Source: Cudoniella acicularis (lineage: Eukaryota; Ascomycota; Leotiomycetes; Helotiales; Helotiaceae). Taken from it: a stretch of DNA of 12,685 nt. The DNA lies in the NCBI GenBank assembly GCA_013054445.1, contig JAAMPI010001582.1:1-12685 (forward strand), given 5' to 3'. Numbering within the stretch: the first letter of the stretch is position 1; each line of letters opens with the position of its first letter. Below, piece by piece: positions 7,003 to 12,685 of this stretch. Below the pieces are notes generated by a model that had not been told where the DNA came from, did no database searches, and saw only the letters and a list, made by a program, of their open reading frames with translations. The position numbers and the translations under genes are program-made.

Positions 7003-9531
7003 TTAATGTCCGCGATGAAGTTGAAGTAGAGGTTGCGAGGAGAAGAAATACAAAGTAAGGGTAACAGCAATCAGTACGAGAGCAGATATGGCCAACAGCC
7101 TGCGGTGGTCCAGCTATCAGCATGTCGAAGGCCCAGGGTATCTTTGCAAAGAAAAAACACGAAAGGAGGAAAACACAAGGTAGATGGTAGTTGTCTTACG
7201 TCTTTCGTCGTCCACCACACAATTTCATAATCAGTCCTCCGATCCAGTCAACGAATACCACTCGCCAGAAAGCCTTTAGGAAGTTTCTATCCTTGTGAGA
7301 AGAACGAATAGAAGTCGGTGTGAGAGGTCTATCCGGGGAAGGCGAGACAACCCGCTGGTTTCTTGACTTAAGCCCAGAGCTTCCATTATCTGTCGCAACT
7401 GCTGTGCTGCTAGCAGCGTCAGTTGCTTCAGAGGAATCACCTCGTCCTAACTTCAAGCTTGCCCTTGGCGTTGCTGGCTGCACGGTAATGCTAGGACCGG
7501 TGTTACTAGTCGATATCTTGCGAGTCTGCTCATTATTATGACCAAGTTGTTTATCTCCCACGATGAAAGGCGTCGCTGGTCCTAGGATATTTTGCGGTAG
7601 AATGCTAGCCTTATCGAGCGGTTTACTCGCAGATTGTGATTCTTCGGTTGTGGGTTGAGGTGTTTCAATATCGCCCTTGGAATGGACTTCTTCAACGATA
7701 ATGGTCGGTTTAGCATCTTTATCTTTCGCCTCAACTTGGGTAGAACGATCATCGTATGTTGCAACCCCTGGTTGGGAGGCACCTTCCAAATCCTTTGACA
7801 CGGAATTAGAAGTCAAAACCTCGGTGGTAGTCTTGGGGGAGATATCTTCCTCTTCACCAGAATGTTCAGCATGTGGTTCGACATTGAGTTCGAGAGGCTT
7901 GTTCTCTTCATTTTTGGCGCCTTTCGATATCAGATCTTTCTGTGCCGTAGCAACTTGGTGGTCTTCTGTTGCAGCATCTTTGTCGCTCTTCTGATTTTCA
8001 ATTCCTGGAATATCGACGGATTTCGCAGGGGTGGTGTCTTGGCCTCTCTCGCTAAGGACCGCATCTTTCACCTCGCTCGACGGGTTTGAAGGTCCTGATG
8101 CATGATTGAGCGGCTGCTCGTCGATTTCATGTTCTTCCGTAATGGAATCAAGAGATGGCGATTGCTCCAGGGCAAGTATACGAGGAGAGGGATTGTTCGG
8201 GCCAGAGCCAACAGCCGAAGATGGCGGGCTACCATCAAGTCTCACTTCATCCGCTGGCATACGTCTCTCGACATTCAAGATCTGCGCGTAAATGCCTTCT
8301 CGATCTGTTGGGAATGGTATCAATGATGGGTCGTTGAAGTCCTCTTCTTCCGTGGCTGGTTTTGAAGGGCTTGGAATCACGCGCTCAAGTCGACTTGCGA
8401 CAACTTTGTCGTTTGGTCCAGGACACTCGTGCGGAAAAAGTGGTACTCTTTCTTCCCATGGGGTGTCGTCGAATTCTTCGTCATCATCCTCATCCTCCAT
8501 GAAGCTTCGACGGGGAGGAATTTCAACATTTGACTAAAGAGAGATCAGCATACTTCAACGATTCTATTTTTCTCGGCCTCCAAAACCTACCACGCTCTCA
8601 TTGTCAAGAGTAGCAGCAACATCAGCTACCTCGACGGCAACCTTCGCAACCTGAGGGATCGGGGTATTAGACATTCGTCTATAGCCGATTCTGCCAGCTT
8701 CATCGTCCGAGATTGGTGGTGTGGGTGGGTTGTGGTCAAGGACGGCGGCGGACTCTGCAACCTCTGCAGCTGTATCTGCAAGGTCTGGTGTTGTTGCCCC
8801 ATTGCTAGTCGCGGCACGATCTGAATGTGGCTCTTGAGCGCTTAGATGACCAGGTTCTGGCTTGATAGCCTCCTGTTCTTTGGAGTCGCTGGAAAACTGC
8901 AGGTCTGACTCGGCGCGTTCGACAACCACAGCGGGCGAAGATGGCATTTCCTTTACTTCGGGAGTATCAGCTACTTCTTTTGCATCAATGGACTCGTTCG
9001 CATCGTCGATCTTTTGATGAACCTGATGCTCCATGTTTTCTTCGGTTGCCATGTCGTTTGCAGGGATTGCGGGCGTTGCATTGGTGTCAGAAAGGTGAGG
9101 TTGTTCAGGTTGGGCGGCGCTCTTTTCTATCGCAGGCGCGGTGAGGAGGTTGTTTCGATTTCCGATGTCGTCGGTTACTATAGGTAAGAGAAGGGTCAAC
9201 TCGGTTCTCTGATAGGTAGCGTCATGTCCAAGGCGTATTGAATAGCTCCGCGCAAAATCATCCGAAAGAGGAAGCGAGTTTTCATACCTGTGGGAGCATC
9301 CTCATTCAGAATCCACCAGTCCCCCGTTCCCATGCGGAATTTGTATTGATACTCCTTCCCATGCTCAACCTGCACATCCTTGCGGTATTCGTACTCGTTG
9401 TCTGCAATGGCAGTGTATTCCATCTCCTGCGGCTGCCATGCTGGGTCGGAGAACGAGCCGGCGAGATAGATGGGAGGTTGCGCACCCGGCTTCGCATACC
9501 TGACAGTTACCGTCATGATAGGGGGTGCCAT
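7003..9531 (-). CDS. CBM48/AMPK1-type glycogen-binding-domain protein with C-terminal membrane anchor (4 exons)
   Basis: Exons are 9531-9288, 9177-8591, 8533-7200 and 7099-7003; phases agree and give 753 residues plus TAA. Introns are 110, 57 and 100 nt: donor GTATGA with acceptor CCTATAG, donor GTAGGT with branch GCTGAT and acceptor TTTAG, donor GTAAGA with branch GCTGAT and acceptor CCGCAG. Residues about 5-90 form an AMPK beta/CBM48-type domain: PPIYLAGSFSDPAWQPQEM, KEYQYKFRMGTGDWWILNED, then APTVTDDIGNRNN across the first junction. Trp32, Trp72 and Trp73 are candidate sugar-binding residues. Residues about 95-690 are acidic, Ser/Thr/Pro/Glu-rich and probably disordered, with MEDEDDDEEFDD at 289-300 and RRMS (a PKA-type site) at 248-251. 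The end has a hydrophobic stretch (about 698-716) and the segment LLAISALVLIAVTLTLYFFS (723-742), a likely tail anchor. I infer that it tethers glycogen, or a glycogen-related partner, to a membrane. The start is the first in-frame ATG, in good context (ATCATGG). The last exon would be missed by single-exon calling because the intron begins with an in-frame TAA. Confidence 0.85.
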
Positions 9532-9539
9532 GATGGCAT
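9513..9539 (-). promoter_or_regulatory. Upstream ORF overlapping the start of the glycogen-binding-domain gene
   Basis: An ATG eight bases upstream of the main ATG, in another frame and weak context (CTTAATGC), opens an 8-codon frame (MPSWHPLS) whose TGA lies inside the main coding region. The main ATG has a purine at -3 and G at +4, so ribosomes could reach it by leaky scanning. If the transcript includes this position, the overlap could dampen translation. Confidence 0.45.
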
Positions 9540-9573
9540 TAAGATAGGTTGGTAATGTGCCGCTTCCGGGATT

Positions 9574-9643
9574 CTGCGGATGGGATTTGTTGTTGCTTCG
9601 GGCAGATCTGGATCTGGGATGGATCGAGGTCGGCACGACTCAC
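9574..9643 (-). other. Possible 5' untranslated-region intron of the glycogen-binding-domain gene
   Basis: A strong donor GTGAGT (from 9643) and acceptor ATCCGCAG (ending 9574) enclose 70 bases, a normal fungal intron length. The branch site is unclear (GCCGAC near the 5' side). It lies wholly upstream of the chosen ATG, so it does not change the protein. Confidence 0.3.
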
Positions 9644-10521
9644 CACCAGCACCAGACAGAGGGAAGGAGCGAGGCTCGACGTTCACAAACCTAATCAGTT
9701 AATAGCTGTTGGAAGTACCGAAGATGCCACCTCTGGCAAGATGGGCAGAAGCATACAGGGTAAGACGAGCAGAAGGGTGGGCGTTGATTGAGCCGGATGT
9801 CATACGATAGATAAATGGTGGTGGAGGGGGCGCTTGATAAGTTGGTGTGACACTGCACAGGTACATGAACAGTTTGTAAGACACTTACCAAACACCTTTC
9901 CTATTCTACGAATCCGCATGTACAATTGGAGACTTGTGCTGCAATGTACGACTCTGCAATGTTGGCAGAGGACGGGCAAGCCAGTAATGACGATGGTGGG
10001 TTGAATTGTTTGTTCCAGGACAGGGCTGACAAGGCTGCAGATGTCGGAGCTGGATGCCGATCGCTCAGGATAGAGAATAAATCCAACAGAACTCGCCTGG
10101 CAGTGAAATATACGAGGGATTTTTAAGTGAATTGGTTATACACAATTGCTTCTACTGTAAAGGAAGCCACGGGTCAGCATCCAAGATGGATCTGTGCTCC
10201 TTCCCCGCTACAGAAGATTCTTGGAGGACTGCAGTTTCCTTGTTCGAGGTGCGTCACAATCAATGCAATTGGAAACATCCCTGTTGATCTCACATGTCAG
10301 AATCTCCAGTATCACTTTTGATAGCTAGCTTACCGTGTACTTGAAGCTCGCAGATGGAGGAAACACCTATGGCTTTCCGTCCCCTAAACCTCCATCCGAA
10401 AAACGTTTTTCTTGCAAGTTTAAAGGTTCACTATCGAACCTCTACTTATCATGAGGTAATCGTCCTGAATTCAACATTTTCTGATCCTTGTAAGCCAAGC
10501 GAGCTTTCCTAATCATCCCTG
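9644..10521. other. Upstream region of the glycogen-binding-domain gene
   Basis: No convincing coding sequence is seen. Frames of 58-66 codons near 9926-10321 mostly begin with TTG or GTG and show no domain. The first few hundred bases are the likely promoter of the minus-strand gene. Confidence 0.5.
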
Positions 10522-10696
10522 ATGTCTTGGCTTGGTGGCTGGAAACCTGAGGCCAAAATACGAGACATTTCGAGCTCCGTCTCCATTCCCGATTCTCTTC
10601 AAAAACATTTCAAAAATACATCAGGGCAGCGAAATTGCAATACGAGGGTTGACAAGAGAGTAATTACTAGTCCTTCGATTTATCCACGCTGGCGAA

Positions 10697-11077
10697 ATGT
10701 CTTCCGCCTGGACCAAATGGTGTTTTCAGGGCGGGCCCGCATTCGCACGGCACTCGATCATCTTGAAGGACGAAACGAAATCCAACATTGCAGGCCAACC
10801 AAGAGGCAAGACACTATATGTTGGCAGGTGCAATGTTGACGACAGGCAGCAACAGTCGTTACCACAGGACGAAGCAATCGAGGATGGTATAGTGCGTCTT
10901 GAGGAGTCAGTATCCAAGCCCTGTTATCATATATCAACCCATCCGTGTACTGGGTGTACTTTATCCTCGGACTCTGGCGTCTGTCTCAATGTCTCTCCGG
11001 GTCCCGGTAATTTCATTTTTGATGCTATTTACGCGTTCCCGGACAGAATTCCATGCTGTATTTGCAAGTTCAATTAA
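10697..11077 (+). CDS. Doubtful hypothetical protein, 126 residues
   Basis: An ATG-initiated frame in acceptable context (GCGAAATGTC) encodes MSSAWTKWCFQGGPAFARHS and has a cysteine-rich C-terminal part (CTGCTLSSDSGVC, CCICKF). No family is recognised. A second ATG frame of 105 codons (10522-10839) overlaps it in another register, and a third open stretch follows at 11114-11272 after a possible intron (donor GTATTT near 11058, acceptor TTCCAG near 11113) whose phase does not join the frames neatly. At most one of these is real, and all may be chance. Confidence 0.2.
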   Translation: MSSAWTKWCFQGGPAFARHSIILKDETKSNIAGQPRGKTLYVGRCNVDDRQQQSLPQDEAIEDGIVRLEESVSKPCYHISTHPCTGCTLSSDSGVCLNVSPGPGNFIFDAIYAFPDRIPCCICKFN

Positions 11078-11090
11078 GTTCGTTAATTGA
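11070..11090. repeat. Short inverted repeat TCAATTAA-GTTCG-TTAATTGA
   Basis: Perfect 8-base arms flank a 5-base loop, overlapping the end of the doubtful 126-residue frame. It could be a hairpin at a transcript end or a chance AT-rich palindrome. Confidence 0.4.
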
Positions 11091-11279
11091 GAGCGGAACG
11101 ATTGTGTTTCCAGATTCTGGCAGAAGCGCGGCTGCCCCAATACGTCGACATAAGTCCTGTCGATAATAAAACGTTAGTGGCGTCTTCAAATGGCTCTCAG
11201 TATATCTTCCTATTGCTTGGTCTCGATAAGTTTGATGACTTGACTAGGAAGCTGGTGTTGAGGATTTCTTGACGCACTG

Positions 11280-12071
11280 TCATTGCTGCTTCCGAGAATC
11301 GCCAACTTTCACCCCTCGTCACCTTGTAATTCTAATCGAGCATGGCAAGTGTCTATGTATTTGGCTAACTTGCGAGGACCTGTGAGCCTGAGCGCGGAAT
11401 TTTTCAACCATGATCCTGCCCAAAAGAAAGTCTAGAATTATATCCTTCTCTTCATCTCCTCCGCCCCTACTTTTTCTATACAACTTAATTAATTCTCTTT
11501 GGCTCTCGTCTAATCAGTGTATTTCTTCTAAGAATATTCTGTAACATCATTGAAGAAGCACCGACTTCCTATGCATCCATTGCTTAACAGTTTTCACTCT
11601 ATGAAACCAAGTCTGTTGTGGATTTCTAGTTAATCGTTTATTCATATTTTATGTGACTTAGCATTATCTTCCTCACGCACATCGGCCGCAGTGTTTGGTT
11701 TTTCATTTCCTAATACGAAGTAGAATTAACGATATACGCGACGCAGTAACCGGGTAAATACGGAACACCTGCTTCTGTTTTAACGTCATCCAACAATCTC
11801 AAAAAATACCTCACAACACTGCTTGAAAAGACGCATATTACCCCCAAGCTTCAAGCTCTCTCATATTAATTGAATTTAAAACGCGAATGCACAATTTCAG
11901 CCTTGGCGACATAAATTCTCCAACTCTCAAGAAATCCAACACAGCAATATCTCGACTTCCTTAAAATCACAAAAGAGTATCCCCAAACTTACCATTACAA
12001 AATCCACTACCAAAAAATAAATCAAAAAAATAAATCAGCAAAGAAAAAGAAAAATAAGCGCCTGGCCCAAA
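11280..12071. other. Intergenic region and 5' leader of the right-edge gene
   Basis: No gene is seen at 11280-11880. From about 11900 the sequence becomes rich in C and A with few Ts and ends in A-rich DNA (two copies of AAAAAATAAATC near 12012-12036), the usual look of an ascomycete 5' leader before the ATG at 12072. An ATG at about 11887 opens only 25 codons and would act as an upstream ORF if transcribed. Confidence 0.45.
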
Positions 12072-12685
12072 ATGTGGCTTCCTCCTCCCTCACCGCCGCA
12101 CCACACCACAGGGCTCCTCCCCAACCATCCACCCACAAGCCTAAACCCAGCCGATAGCCCCTTCGCTTTAAAAACGCACATGGCCCCCACATCTTCCACG
12201 GCACTCCTCGATGGATCTGCCCCGCCCGGGTATTCTGAGGTTCCGGACGAGGTTGAGGGACGCCTTCGGGGTTCTCGGAAGTAGCGCTTACGTTTGACGG
12301 TGAGGGGGTTTTGATACTTCCGCTTTCGGGAATAGGGGAGGAGGGGCAAGTCGCGATGTATTCACTGTCTCACTCTGTTTTCGACCGTAAGAACAAGAAC
12401 CACCACATGAGCACACTTAATCGTCTCTACCACCGCGTCTCCCACACAATTGATAGAATAGAAGCCATAAAACATATAGTATTACCCGTTTACGAGATTC
12501 ATCATAGTAGTAATTTCCTAGGTAACAGTCATTCGTTGAAACCGCTGCTGGAATCAGCTGGGTATAGGAGGAATATTTGGTGGGAGAGGAAATTGGGATT
12601 TAGTGGGGTGAAAAGTTGGGAATTTGCGTGTGAGGTTGCGGTTATGGGGGTTTGGGAGAGGAGAGTGGTTTCTGATGTGCGGAAG
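12072..12685 (+). CDS. Partial unidentified gene running off the right edge, with an apparent one-base frame break
   Basis: ATG 12072 (or the later in-frame ATG 12180) opens a Pro/Ser-rich N-terminus containing SAPPGYSEVPDEVEG, which meets TAG at 12282-12284. A second frame, displaced by one base, is open from 12257 to the window end: 143 codons without a stop, with SEVALTFDGEGVLILPLSGI, YSLSHSVFDRKN, LPVYEIHH, RRNIWWERKLGFSGVKSWEF and MGVWERRVV. An open frame of this length with balanced composition is unlikely by chance. The two frames meet around 12257-12284, where no GT..AG pair gives a compatible phase, so I suspect an indel rather than an intron. The pattern of a Pro-rich start followed by short beta-strand-like blocks around LTF, YSLSH, LPVYEI and a GW/W-type block resembles fungal Tubby/DUF6593-like barrels, but this is a guess. 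The C-terminus lies outside the window. Confidence 0.5.

Noticed and set aside
9200..9287. Acceptor at TATCAG (9209) or CGAG (9200) for intron 1
   Set aside because: Neither restores the reading frame. The acceptor CCTATAG ending at 9178 does, and it gives the smooth sequence APTVTDDIGNRNN.
9532..9636. N-terminal extension of the glycogen-binding-domain protein to 9636
   Set aside because: The codon at 9636-9634 is GTG, and the extra part is low-complexity Arg/Ser sequence that overlaps a likely untranslated intron. The first in-frame ATG is 9531.
12022..12349. Minus-strand frames of 60 and 104 codons
   Set aside because: They are antisense to the plus-strand right-edge gene, rich in G/W/R from reversed C-rich leader sequence, with no domain.

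Overview
The window looks like nuclear DNA of a filamentous ascomycete (Pezizomycotina). Three things point there: short GT..AG introns (57-110 nt) with CTGAT/TTGAC-type branch sites, AT-rich gaps between genes, and the gene content (an F-box/ankyrin protein, a GT69 'CMT1/CAP59' mannosyltransferase, and a fungal protein with an AMPK-type glycogen-binding domain). Leotiomycetes is a guess from overall feel only. No bacterial, plasmid, phage, CRISPR, rRNA or tRNA feature was seen.

Layout, left to right. 1-130 is the charged C-terminal tail of an unidentified gene that enters from outside. 131-1137 is AT-rich, with a possible relic of a pogo/Tigger-type terminal repeat near 811. 1138-2868 (minus) is an intronless F-box plus ankyrin-repeat gene. 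3890-4598 (plus) looks like a small transcription unit with a TATA box, a pyrimidine-rich leader and a polyadenylation signal, but its coding region has no ATG and changes frame. 5066-6001 (minus) is a GT69 glycosyltransferase cut off immediately after the family's conserved CWGGM motif. 7003-9531 (minus) is the best-resolved gene: four exons give a 753-residue protein with an N-terminal CBM48/AMPK1-type glycogen-binding domain, a very long acidic linker and a C-terminal membrane anchor encoded by a short last exon that lies beyond an intronic stop codon. 10522-11272 holds weak overlapping open frames. 12072-12685 (plus) is the start of a gene leaving the window; most of it is a 143-codon open frame with no stop, displaced by one base from the apparent start.

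There is no gene cluster or obvious pathway. The GT69 gene and the glycogen-binding-domain gene both concern glycans, but this is probably coincidence. Two themes stand out. First, the tail-anchored glycogen-binding-domain protein has an architecture reminiscent of animal STBD1, which links glycogen to membranes. Second, three of the five substantial genes (small gene at 4.1-4.5 kb, GT69, right-edge gene) are disrupted, by a truncation or by one-base frame breaks, which suggests either local gene decay or base-indel errors in the assembly.
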